Assembly: GCA_013368315.1 (NCBI GenBank)
Contig: JAACJM010000028.1
Coordinates: 124,001 to 188,000 of the forward strand
Direction of reading: 5' to 3'
Source of the DNA: Tetrapyrgos nigripes
Taxonomy: Eukaryota; Basidiomycota; Agaricomycetes; Agaricales; Campanellaceae
DNA length: 64,000 nucleotides
The notes under the pieces were generated by a model, which was not told where the DNA came from, did no database searches, and worked only from the letters and a program-made list of their open reading frames with translations. Below are positions 43,902 through 55,308 of this stretch, in pieces. A program made the position numbers and the translations under genes. Each line of letters starts with the position of its first letter. The first letter of the stretch is position 1.

Positions 43902-44948
43902 ATGATGAAACACCAATCCGAGAATAGTTTTGGTGCATCGCCATCCAAGAAAGCCAAGGTACAAGCACCAGAACGCCCTCCATTGAAACCATTGCGGTAC
44001 GTCTCTGTATACTGTAATACTAGATGATACTTGACATGGAAACTCGTCTGCTAGCACTCCCAACAGAGCAACTAGTATGCGGATACCAATATTCTCAACA
44101 CCTGGCTATGGTAAGGTGCCTCTTGTCACCTCTTCGCTTCTTGTGAAGAGTGAGCCAAAACTGGAATCCCTGTCAGCATAGTATTCCACAATCTTCAATG
44201 CTGATGATCATTGACACTCTCCATCACAGATTGCCTGAGCCAGAATCGCAAATGCAAGATGAATCACAAACACAGGAGGAATCACAAATGCAAGGTGACG
44301 CCGTAGTCCCTTCATCTCGGAGTCCCTCCCCGATGGTAATGGTAAAATCAGAAGGAGTAATGGGCAATGGCTTCAGTGGTTCATTGAATGAGTGCGTCCC
44401 CTGATCATCGTTTCTCTTTCTCATTGTCAGGGACTGATGTGACTGCCATTCCAGAGATGCCAGCTTTGCGTCAAATGACCAGGATGCTCCGAGTCAAGAC
44501 TCATCAAACAGCTGTGAACAGGACATTACACTCATTGATTCAAGAGGCCGTGACCCCAGCAGTGTGTTGGTTGAGGGTACTCTCGAGAACAACTTGAACA
44601 TTTTACAAGAGAACAAGCCTCGTATGTATTCGGTTCATATGCATCTGAATCACATAATGACAGCTGTTCTTAGGATGGCGGCGGGCACATCTGATCCGTC
44701 AAACTGTCCCTCTGACTGCTGAACAACAGCTTTGCATCAACATTGATGTCCTCCACAACAAAATGGGTGATCTAACTGATGAGCTTGCAGTGACGAAGGT
44801 TAAGCTCAGATTTGCGGAGCTGAAGGCATATGTAGCTGAGGCAGAGCGGGATAAGGGACTTGCGGAGAGAGATGCAGCTTTGGCCCAAGTGTCCTCTCTT
44901 ACCACTCAGCTCCAAACCATCAAAAATGTTCTCATTATTCCGGAATAG
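43902..44948 (+). CDS. Unknown spliced gene with C-terminal coiled coil, transposon-associated
   Basis: Exon-like stretches with GT-AG junctions run from MMKHQSENSFGASPSKKAK (43902) through TPNRATSMRIPIFSTPGYG and an acidic Gln/Glu repeat (QMQDESQTQEESQMQ). They end in WRRAHLIRQTVPLTAEQQLC and a heptad-like helix (DLTDELAVTKVKLRFAELKA, AERDKGLAERDAAL) stopping at 44946-44948. I recognise no family. It follows the decayed Tnp2-type gene on the same strand and may belong to the same element. Exact exon borders in the middle are uncertain. Confidence 0.4.
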
Positions 44949-46302
44949 TTATCTTTCTTCATTTGAATTTCTTGCTTAATACACAAGGCACGTTTATGCT
45001 GCGGGGGATCAACCAGACACAGTTAACAATCCCTCACCATCCGTTACCCCTATCATTCCAGAACCTACCACTACCTCTTCTTCCCCTATCCCTTTTGGCC
45101 AATGCCACATATCTTGATGGCCCTTGGCAACGAGTACAATACTAGTTGCACTAATTGCTTGGATTGATACCTACCGGAATACATGTTTTTCCCCTCCTTA
45201 TACCGTTGTGATTTCAGCGCATTGGATTATACCATAGTCTCGTGGGACCTTGAGCTCCCCGCATCTCGGCTTGCAATTCATGTCCTTAATCTACCATCGC
45301 TGTAGATTATCCAGACAAAGCAAAAGAATGGCGGGACCTTTCCACCAATTAAAATCACTGCAAAATACTGCTTCAAGGATGTTACTTGATGACCATCCTA
45401 TGAGCAGACTTCTAGTCTATTCTGAATGTGCTACAATGATTGCATCTGACTGGCCAGCGCTCAAAAGTCGGGGACAAGGATGATAGCAAACTCGCAATGC
45501 ATGGCGACGTCCTTTGCAGACTCATAGTCCATCACGAATATGCTGCGATGATTCAATCTGAATGGTCAGGTCTCAAAATCGGGTACGAGAATGACAGCGA
45601 ACTCACAATGGGTTACAATCTACTACAATACTGCCAGGGAGTTCGGATATTCGGAAATCCTTATACGAATGTCGAAACCGATGGAAACTGAATATATTAT
45701 CAAACGACTATTGTATGAGACGCTAAGTCGTACAACGTTTCACCGTGACTTCCCCGATTTCCTGATGTTGTCAACGCGCCAAAGAATCTGCAGACGCGTT
45801 TCACGTTGTTACAAACCATCACTACCAATGACCAGCAATTGCTTTGACAAGGTTTGAGCTTTGTTTTTGTATGCCTATCGACGTGAAGAGGAGCAGTCAG
45901 ACTCGCTAGAAGAATGCCAGGATCGGTCAACCTGGGTAGATTCGGCAGCATCAACCGTACGTCTCTTTCGCCCATCTTCGTCTCTTTGTTTCATAGCAAG
46001 TTGACCAGACTCTCAGCTGCTCCGTTTCATCTTGTCTCATAGCAAAAGTCGTCTCAAAACTCCAGATATCAAACCCTTCAGCGACTTTAACTTTCACCTG
46101 TGACAGGAATTCCAAAGTTTCAGATGGATTCATCGCGACCACAGCAACGTTTTTCGATCAAGTGGTCAACCTGACATGTCCGTCATGAGACAATTTCGAA
46201 GAGGATGCCGTTTTTGCATGATTTACACTGTTCTGAAACAGAGATTACCTTCTCATAAATAGGAAGGAAAAGGAAACCCTGGATCACTGGCAGGTTGCGA
46301 CG
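44949..46302. other. Intergenic DNA upstream of P450-2, with a tandem duplication
   Basis: Between about 45390 and 45615 two imperfect copies of a ~113-base segment lie in tandem (GAATGTGCTACAATGATTGC and GAATATGCTGCGATGATTCA in register). Either copy reads like an exon (RLIVHHEYAAMIQSEW against RLLVYSECATMIASDW), but frames break. Near 45997-46045 the sequence matches the remnant downstream of P450-1. No complete gene seen. Confidence 0.5.
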
Positions 46303-48404
46303 ATGTCGATTCATGTTTCTCTCAACTCAATGGCTCCTGCGTTGGTGGGCTTAGTTGTGACGCTACTCCTTCACAAAATCTGGCGTGTCCGCAGTGAGCA
46401 AGTTCAGGTGTGTATCTGGTCATTCTCTTGTTCTCATGATTAACTGAACATTTTGCTACGTAGCTTGCTGCTATTCCAACGATAGGCCCTCAAGGTTTCT
46501 TTGGATCTTACATTGGAGCGATCCAATTTATGTCTCGTGGGCGTGAAATGGTCGAGGAGGGATATTACAAGGTGTGTTTCGCTCAAAATCTTTTCATGCA
46601 CCAATCATTGATTTGTGAACTCAGTATCCCGAGGGTGCCTTCAAAATTCCCTTGATAAATGGCTGGGTGATATACGTCAACGGCAAGAAGATGGCTGAGG
46701 ACATCAAGAAAGCATCCACGAATGAGCTGAATTTCGTGGAGGCGGTCGGAGAGCGCTTGAAGTTGGACTATACCATGGGCAAAGGGATCAGAGTGCTTCC
46801 ATACCACGCTGAAGTCGTTCGGACAACTTTGACCAGGTCTATTGCGGCGAGATTTCCGGATATCAGGGACGAGATTGTTCATGCATTCAATAATGTAGTC
46901 CCGGCGACAGAAGGTGGGCTCTTTCTCTCTCTCGAGTTTGCTTTTTCTGCTTCTGAATATGTGACCAGATTGGACGAGTGTCCATGCACTGCCAAGCATC
47001 ATGAAGATCGTGACAAGGACTACGAACCGCTTCCTTGTTGGGCTGCCTCTTTGTCGCGAGCCAGAGTGGATTGTATGTCTTTACACGTTCCAGTGGATTG
47101 CCAACTGAATCACTTTACAGGATCTCAACATGAACTATACGATCAAAGTCTTCTTATCAGCGCAATGTATAGATCTTTTCCCTACCTTTCTTCATCCGTC
47201 AGTCTCTTCTACCTGCATGACACATGGTTTATGCTGACATATCAAGCACTTTCAGAATTATTGCGAGAATGGTAACTCCTTTGCCTTCGGCAATGAGACG
47301 TAGCATGAAGTATCTTGTGCCCATGATCGAAGAAAGGCTCGCCAAGGAGAAAGAGTATGGCAATGAAGACTGGCCTGATAAGCCTGTAAGTTCCATCCTA
47401 CATTTCACGACAACGGAGTCAAACTGACGACCACCAAATTCTAGAACGACCTGTTGAGCTGGTTACTGGAAGACACCCCTGGGCCTGAACAGCGTACCAT
47501 GGAGGAGCTTACTCATCGCGTTCTTGCCGTGAATCTAGCTGCAATACACACCACTGTAAGATGGCCTTTTATCTGGTCCTCTCTACCTGAACTCATTCCG
47601 ATCACTTGCAGAGTATGGCGTTCACCAACACTCTCTATCACCTCGCTGCTGCCAAACCTGATGTTGTCCAAACGCTTCGTGAAGAAATTGAAGAAGCTGT
47701 AAATGAGATGGGTTGGACTAAATTGACTATGGGTAGACTCTGGAAACTTGATAGCTTCTTGCAAGAGACTCAGCGCACTAATGGGACCGGTGCAAGTGAG
47801 ATAGTCTCACCCATGTCATCGTCACCTCTGTTCGTTTGTGCTCATTTGAATCCCATTTATATAGCTGTCATGTCTCGAAAGGTTATGAAGGATTTCATTT
47901 TCTCTGATGGGACATTCGTACCAGCTGGCTCGATCATCGCCTACCCTGGGTATTCCACACACCACGATGAAGTGCGTGTCTTGATTTTGCTTTTCAGATT
48001 TGCAATCTAGCAGTCGAATGCTGACATTTTGTCGCAGAGTTTATACAAGAATGCAACAACGATGGATCCTTTCCGTTTCTCCAAAATGCGAGAACAGAAC
48101 GGGGAGAGTATCAGACATCAAATGGTCACCACTCGAGAGGAATGGGTGTTGTTTGGAACTGGTAAAACTGCCTGGTGAGTTGCATTTACATTGTATATGT
48201 ATGGTCCTTGTGCTTATTTTCGCCAATGTTAGTCCTGGACGATTCTTCGCCGTCAACGAGCTCAAAGCACTCCTTTCCCATGTGTTGCTCACATACGACG
48301 TCAAGTTGGAGCAGGAGGGAGAATTGCCTCAGGACGAGTGGTATGCGGATGCATGTGTCCCCAACAAGAGTGCCCATGTGCTGTTCCGTCGAAGGCAAAG
48401 TTAG
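46303..48404 (+). CDS. Cytochrome P450 monooxygenase (second paralog)
   Basis: Eleven exons give about 515 residues, colinear with the P450 at 18617. The N-terminal anchor MAPALVGLVVTLLLHKIW is followed by AAIPTIGPQG. The I-helix region is NLAAIHTTS, ExxR is QETQR, the PERF-like part is DPFRF, and the haem loop is FGTGKTACPG with Lys in place of the usual Arg/His but the Cys kept. The C-terminus AHVLFRRRQS matches PxxxAQVLFRRRQD of the first copy. Relative to the first copy, the intron between SE and TLQIEYTLG is absent here (VGERLKLDYTMG is continuous), and the exon 6 donor is a normal GT. The substrate is unknown. The MFS gene lies tail to tail, 200 bases away. Confidence 0.9.
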
Positions 48405-48605
48405 GTTAGAAATTCCAGTTTCGGTAACCGGCAATAGTTTACAGTACTTTCTTTCTTAATAATCATTAATCAGTATGCAATCTCTCTTATCCGACTACTG
48501 CAATGAGCGTGTAAATTTGAAGGTGTAAAGCACGGGATCAAAATACCACAAAGCCTTCAAGAGGTCCTGTCTCGCCGAAGCACGACGCTCAGTGCAACAG
48601 CTTCA

Positions 48606-50988
48606 TCAAGATATCACCTCAGACTTTCTCGCATACTTACTCGCACCCCGAATCACTTTACCATACTTCCACAACAACATCGGCGCAGGCCATCCAATAC
48701 TAACTGCCACAGTTCCCAGTATACTGTTTCCGACTCCGGTTCCTAATCGTTCATACATTGACGGCGCGAATAAAGGGAACGCAAATCCTGCGATAAACCG
48801 GAGGAATGAAACAGCAGCTAAAGCCGATGCAGCGTGTAGAGTGAAACAATCAACGATGTAGGTTTGCATGGTTTGGAAGGAGAGGATTATTCCTGCGGAG
48901 ATGAAGGCCATGCCCTACATAATGCAAGATTGATTAGCGGTGAAAAAAAACGAAATGCATTTGAGAACAGACAGAAACTCACGATATCGGTAACAATCCA
49001 ATGAACCGCCTTTTCTGCCGCCCATCCATTGAGGAACAAACCAACCGGTAAAATCAGTGAGCCCAGTAACATCGAAGCTTTTATTAGAAGTATCGTCAGT
49101 AACGACACTCAAGAATTCGCTCAAACTAGGGAACTTGGAGTACTCACGAATACGAAACTCTGGTTCCCCAATCCCTCCATTCCTCTTCTTATAATAAACA
49201 TACACCTTATCCATATACCTCGCATTAATCTGGGATGCACTCGTCAATCCTACACCGAGAGCGAGATAGTTAAGCCCCGCGATGCCTGGGGTTTGGTGAT
49301 AGACTTGGGAGAAGACGAGAGGGATGGTTGTCAAAAAGACTTTGGTTGTTAATTGAGATTACATATATTGAAGTTAAATAGAGGGTCAACGGGGGCAGAG
49401 GGTGGAGGACAATGTTAGCAAGGTTGTTTGCAGACAAGAAAGTATGGACACAGGGAAGGCTCGGAAGTAAAGAAAACTCACTATAGAATATCCCATAAAC
49501 AAATGCCATGTACACTCCAATGACCTGGGCTATAGGTTCCCTTGCGAACAAAGCGAAGGGTCGAGTGAGAGCTTTCGAGAAAATCCTTTGCCATCTGTAC
49601 ATGTATTCGAGAGCTGAGGTTAGCAGAGAAAGGTGTCGAGTATAGAGCACTAGCCAAGTGCAAATGATACGCACGTTCGGTCATCCCCATCATATACAGT
49701 GCTAACCGTAATATTTTGATCAGCCTCTTCAGGATCGGTAGCTAAAGCTTTTCGAATCCGTTTTGCTTTACGTTCCAGGAGGACAGGAGCGTAGGCTGCC
49801 AATCATGCCATGCCCGAGGAAAAGCGAGAGAAAAGGAAGCAAGGCGATGATCAGTCAGATATCTGAGCTGCAAGGAAGGAAAGGACAGACTAGGAACAAC
49901 TACTCACTTTCTGTCAGAAAGAAAAACCCAGCAACTTGAATAACAGCACCAACTATCGACGTAGACCAGAAAACCCATTTCCATGTCGATTTCTGTGCGA
50001 TCCAAGCTGCTGTCAGTGGACCAATGACGGGGCCCAACAACGGTGCAAGGGAATACACTGCGAGCGCTTTGCCTCTTTCCTCTGCCAACCAGACGTCTGC
50101 CAACACGCCACCTCCGACCTTTATGAAGGGGAATCAGGATTGTCATTAGTATCTCATGGGTGTAAACTTAGAAAAAGAACGAAGACGCACAGCTGTAGCC
50201 GCACTCCCTCCTATCCCAGACAAAAATCTGAACACGACGAGTTGGGCTTCATTTTTAGCAAACCCGCAAGCGAGGTTCCAAACTGTATGACAAAAAGGGA
50301 AAGGAAGGAGTTCCGATCAGATTTGCTGCTTTCGGAGGTACGAGACGCATAACACACTCAAGTAGAACATATTGGACAACTGCAATACCCGTGAACGTCC
50401 ATAAATCTCGCTGAGAGGACCAAGAAACTTTGTCTTGGCTCAGTCTTCATTTCGCTCCCATACAGTCAAAAAATAATTCACCAAGGGTCCAATAGCTGTC
50501 CAATGATAGTAAATCTGAGTGAGGATAATAATGAACCAAATTCATAAACGCACCATACGCCAAGAGAAAAATCGAAACAATCATAGCTTCCTGCAATGTA
50601 GTTCTTATCCCGAATTCCTCTGCAATCAAAAAAGTAGCTGGGGCAACCATTGTCGACGATAAAGGCGAGATGAACGCGAACATAGATACACTCGTAGTTG
50701 CTGCCCATTTGGCCTTGAAGGACCAGCTTCAAATTCAGATGAGGCAGTCGCGTCAGAAAACACGGATAAGTATAGTGTAGCAGTGAGCACCCACAACTTT
50801 GGATTCTCCGGGTCCTCGGGTCCATCCCAGTCAACCACTATCGACGTCGTGTCGAGCTTGGTTCCTTGTGGTTGTTCGTCCGTTAGCTTGTTTTCATTAT
50901 GACCACCCGTCTTCTCCAAATCTGAATCTTCTTTGCCTAAGCCTTGAATGATGCCATTTCTGTCACTGCCATCTTCATCATTAGGCAT
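48606..50988 (-). CDS. MFS transporter, DHA1 drug/H+ antiporter type
   Basis: Minus strand, several introns. The N-terminus MPNDEDGSDRNG leads to the typical fungal entry motif DWDGPEDPENPK, then WSFKAKWAATTSVSMFAFIS (first membrane segment, after an intron). MFS motif C appears as LAPLLGPVIGPLTAAWI. The loop FLTESEYAPVLLERKAKRIR precedes the central cytoplasmic part, and the second half has FARPIAQ-like AREPIAQVIGVYMAFVYG, LNYLALGVGLTSASQINAR, GSLILPVGLFLNGW, and a last pair of helices ending at 48606 (RFIAGFAFPLFAPSMYERLG and WKYGK). It probably exports small toxic or secondary compounds at the plasma membrane. The start at 50988 was chosen because the family usually begins with an acidic cytosolic tail; an upstream in-frame ATG at 51069 adds 27 residues. 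Confidence 0.85.
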
Positions 50989-51834
50989 GAAAGACGTCGG
51001 GATGGAAAAGAGTGGACGAAGACATTGCAGCGAAGGGTTCACGACGCGTATATATAGAGTCGATATCAAGTTGATAGAGATCTAGAGGGGATAATTAGAG
51101 GGTCAGAGTTTCTGATAGCCTGTTCGAATGAAAATACATGCCTCGTTGAATCGCCAAGGGAGGATTTGTAAAATTGCCCGTCGGTTGTGGTTTGTTGTAG
51201 TTCCTAATAAGGAAAAACGCTGACAAAAGAGGAGATGGTCATCGACGACTTCCGAAGGACGCATAAGTATGTGGGTCCAATGTGGGTCTTTGGGCCGGTT
51301 GGCTTCCGAGAGCTTTGGATCGGCACTCAGACCCAGAGTAAGTAGAGAATGATAACCATAGACAGGATATTATTCGAAGCAATCATGATGTATATCATCC
51401 CGAATGAAGGCTTTGTGGGCTTTTGTGGGCCACCGCTTCGTATGGCAATAACGAGGCGTTAATTGATTGATACATCTTCGTTGAGCTTCATCGGTGCGAG
51501 GATGATGGTTGAGGCGTGACGGCAAACGCCGGTCAGGTGAAAAAAGACCGGATGCCAAATTGCATAGCCACTAAGAACTCCTCGTAAGTGTCCAACCAAC
51601 GCCACCCTACGCCGCCTCAAATGTAATCAACAAGAAGTGGACAAATTTCTGCTGGACGACTAGCTGTCACATTCTTCCGCCGATTCTCGAGCGGATCTGA
51701 CCACAAAAAATTGTCCGAAGGAGCGATATCTTGACAATCTGATTATGATCCATGTCTACTTACTTGTAGAACTAGCTAATCTATACCTAAGTACCTGACA
51801 CTAAAGTATTATAATCACGAAACAAAAATGTTCA
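50989..51834. other. Intergenic DNA between MFS transporter and dioxygenase
   Basis: It contains the MFS promoter side and the dioxygenase 3' flank. I see no gene or repeat. Confidence 0.45.
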
Positions 51835-53305
51835 TTAAAGTCCGAAAAGGAACGATGCAAAGGCGTAAACAAAGGATGCAAAGACGTAAAGGCGCCATTG
51901 GAACCCTATGATGGAAATTTCAGCAGAAGCATTGGACTCGGACTCGGACTCGGACGACGTCGTTGTGTTAGGAGAGCCACCGCTACCACCAGGTCCACCA
52001 GGTCCACCCATCGAGTTCTCATTGGCAACACCACCATTCTCCGTGAGCGTCGCAGCAGCAGAGGTAGTATAAACAGCAGATGCGTCTATCCCAACCGAAG
52101 ACCACGTCATGAGACCGTCAGACACGCTGTCGCCCAAGAGAACGTAGTTGAGGACGGGGTCAATACTATCCGCTTCTTGAGACAGGATGCCGTCTTCGTC
52201 GTTCGTGGTGAGCGTTTGGGAGTTGGTGGAATAAGGTTCTACGGCTTCGACTTCTGAGATGAGATCCTGGTCGAAAAAGACTTGACCGATGTGGCTGATG
52301 GAGTCACCGATGTAGGTGCCATTCGGGAAATCGGTACCGTTGGTCTGATGGGCCAAGACATGGATATGCGGGGTACGACCGGTGTAGTGACCAGGGAAAA
52401 TACTGAGCCATTGGGCAACACCTTCTTCGTCAGTCTTTTGGATTCCCCGACAGAAAGTGTTGTTCTAGCAAAAAAGAAGCAAAAAAGAAGTCAGGAATTA
52501 CGATCTCCGACATATGTAGAGACATACCAAGTTGGCCTCATCATCTGAATTGCCGTTACCGCTAGCGCTGACGCCAGAATACACACCAGTAGCGTTTGCT
52601 AAAAAAAAAAAAATGGTCAATGTTGACGGTTTCCGTTATAGTGATCAGGACGCACCATGCCAGAAATCGATGTAAACATCAGGTACAGGTTCGCAAGTGC
52701 TAACGTCAATGAGCTGGACATCGACGTAGATGTCGACACCTTTTTGATCCTCACGAAGGTCATATCGGACATATTCACCGTCGACGTCTACAAAAATACA
52801 TTAGCATAACGGTCCTTCAAAGGAGTCACTGAGGAACAGGATATTACTCACAATAAGGTCCTTGTGTTACCTCAGAGGCCAAGACGCAAGAGCTCTCTCC
52901 GTCGAAGATAGTGGAAGCATCAGTGTTGTTGGTGATGCCAGTCTTGTTTGAAAGATGGTCGGTAGCCAAGACAGAGTCAAGGTCTCGCTTGAAGGGAGCA
53001 GCTACAAAGCTCAACGTCAGCCAATTTAGAAGAAAGCGTAGCCTCCACTCACCAGTGTTCAAACCACGAGCCTTTCTGATCTCATTGGCAAGATTTTCAC
53101 GTCGAGCCTTTGCTTGTTCATGGATGCCTCCGCGTTTGCTCAGTGCATCCTGGCAATCGGCGAGCGAACGACGTGCATTCTGCTGGAAGACAGCACGCTT
53201 GATGGCTTCAGGTGACCCAGGAGTCGGATGAGAGTGAGCAGAGGAGAGCTGTGCGAGAGAAACAGCTGTTAAAGCCGTAGAAAGGATGCTGGAGAGGAAG
53301 ACCAT
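51835..53305 (-). CDS. Secreted intradiol ring-cleavage dioxygenase-like protein
   Basis: Minus strand with several introns. A signal peptide (MVFLSSILSTALTAVSLAQL, ending SSAHSHP) is followed by a helical N-terminal region (RRSLADCQDALSKRGGIHEQ). The catalytic domain has CVLASEVTQGPYC, YVRYDLREDQKGV, DVQLIDVSTCEPVPDVYIDF, WHANATGVYSG, FPGHYTGRTPHIHV and GQVFFDQDLI. Tyr of GVYSG, Tyr of GHYTGR and the two His of PHIHV are the expected non-haem Fe(III) ligands. The tail is Gly/Ser-rich and ends in a hydrophobic stretch (FVYAFASFLFGL), which suggests a GPI or membrane anchor. Such proteins open catechol-type rings outside the cell and are linked to lignin or plant phenolic breakdown (family knowledge). 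One intron splits the WH/ANATG motif. Confidence 0.88.
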
Positions 53306-53689
53306 TGGTGATGTCTAGATGCGAGATCGCTGGCTGCTGTTCTGGACGACTGACCCTCACTGACTTTTGCGTCTTCAAGGAGTCTGTTATATGTGAAAAA
53401 GGATACGGCGATACGTACGTACGGATTCGTCCGCAGTCGCTTGACGATTGGCTCACTAACGATTGGCTCGCCAGCCTGAGTATGGTTGACCAGAAATCGG
53501 AACAAGAGAATTTTTTTCGAGTGCGACCAGTCGCGATTGGGAGATTGACGCCGTAAAGCAGCCTATTACGGATGCTGCGCTCATTTAAGATTTTGGATCC
53601 TGTCTTGAGGATGCCCCTTGACGATTGATCGACAAAGAAGCCTAGGGATAAGTAAGAGCTCAGGAAAATTCCACTGCTCACCTGCAGTA

Positions 53690-54136
53690 CAGGAGTAGAT
53701 TCAAGTTCCAAAGCGTACAGTATCAAGGCACATATCAGACCCGAGCTAACGCGCACGCAGTTGGTACGCAGTCAAATACCAGCGTCTTCAACCGTTAAAG
53801 GTTGGTACATCCTTTATCCTACATACGGTAATAGGCGAGAGCGGCAAAAATCAACTTTTCAAAACTCGTTTTTCAGCGAACCTTGCCGTTGAAAAGTTGA
53901 TTTGAAGCTTGTAGCTCTCGCCTACATACATACCGTACCTATCCACCCACCAGGAGTAGACGGGAGTAGATTCCGGAAGCGTACAGGACCAATCATCAAG
54001 CTTTAGTTAGCCTTTGTGTCGCATCAACGACATATCGGACCCGAGTGAACGCGTACGCAGTTGATAGTACGCAGTCAAACATGTACACCTGCATCTTCAA
54101 CTGTCAAAGGTCCGAGTCAATATACATCCCTTATCC
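53690..54136. repeat. Direct duplication flanking a hairpin
   Basis: Two imperfect copies share, in order, GGAGTAGATTC, AGCGTACAG, CATATC(A/G)GACCCGAG, ACGCAGTTG, GTACGCAGTCAAA, TCTTCAAC, AAAGGT and the closing CTTATCC. The second copy has small insertions. The hairpin element lies between them. Confidence 0.7.
53820..53937. repeat. Long imperfect hairpin (possible foldback element)
   Basis: The arms GGCGAGAGCGGC..AAAATCAACTTTTCAA and TTGAAAAGTTGATTT..GTAGCTCTCGCC are complementary, and outer bases TACGGTA/TACCGTA continue the stem. The loop is about 26 bases. Without coding content it may be a foldback/MITE-like element; a transcribed structured RNA cannot be excluded. Confidence 0.65.
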
Positions 54137-55052
54137 ACAGGCTACAGCTATCCACAGCGGCCAGCGTCCACCGTCTCGGCATCAAATTGCGTCACAGATT
54201 CCAGAAAGATGAAGGACTCGTGGTTGAAGGAAGTTCATAGGTCGGAGGTCCTTTGAGCATTGGTGCACGACGTCGGCGCGAAAGGAAAATGTGGTCGGTT
54301 GGCTTCCGATCGTGGCAGTACCTTTGCTCTGGTCTCGCATCCGGTTCCACTACTTATGTACTATGTATACCAACGTAGTACTCAGGCCTCAGCGCTCAAC
54401 ACTCAGATCCAGACGAGAGCTGGAGTAGATAGAGAATCATAACCATAACGTCGTTGCAATTGTTGAATAAGTACTACAGCGAAGCAGAAGTAACTCAGTA
54501 ACTAGTAAGTCCATGTAGGCAAACTTGTAAAAACTATAAAGAAAAAAGTAAGAAAAAAATACGAGGACCATAGAGTACTTGCTGCAGCAGCTATAAAAGG
54601 CTGAAAGCGTAGGCATTCTATGTTACTGTAGAGTACATACGTATGTTGTACGGTAGGAGAAAAAGATAAATCAAAGAGTTGAAATAAAAATAAGAAGAGG
54701 AGTCGGCGTAATGCAGGAAAGTTGGGAAGGGGACGCCGACAAATTCGAAAGACTTTTTTTTGGTGGTGTTTGTTATATGTTAGATCATAATTTGCACATG
54801 TACACTGGAAACAAAGCAGAGGAGAGACGATGTGATCAGCGCAAGCCAATAAAGAAAGACGTAGCTGGAATACTACTCACCGAGAAGTGGAACAGAAAGA
54901 CAAAGACAAAGATAAAATGACAGCCAGATCCAAACCATATACAAGATATTCGGACAAGACGACGATAGCAGTAGCAGTCCAACAGACAAGAGACAGATAG
55001 GTAAAGTAAAAGAGAGACGATATCGATAATGTAAAAGATGTAATCTAATGTA

Positions 55053-55081
55053 AGGTAGGTAGGTAGGTAGGTAGGTAGGTA
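55053..55081. repeat. AGGT tetranucleotide microsatellite
   Basis: Seven consecutive AGGT units. Located in the 3' flank of the transcription factor gene. Confidence 0.9.
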
Positions 55082-55308
55082 ACAGTAGTGGTACTAGTAG
55101 TACAACAGACACAGGCGCATGTCAACGACCACGAAATCGAGACCGACAAAACGAGAGCGAGAGATTTGGAAAGCACGACAGAAACGGGAAGAGACAGAAC
55201 GAATTCGAAAAAAGAGACCATATGAGATAAGGCCGATAAACAAAGAGGCAACTTCCTCTTTCCTCTTTCCCCATTTATGTAACGTCAACCAACCAACCAA
55301 CCACTCAC

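Larger units (their letters stand above)
53306..55308. other. Intergenic DNA with duplication, hairpin and microsatellite
   Basis: No gene is supported. It contains a diverged direct duplication (about 53690-53819 and 53952-54136), a long hairpin between the copies and an AGGT microsatellite near 55053. The segment 54490-55308 is purine-rich on the plus strand and probably includes the 3' untranslated region of the transcription factor gene. Confidence 0.5.
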
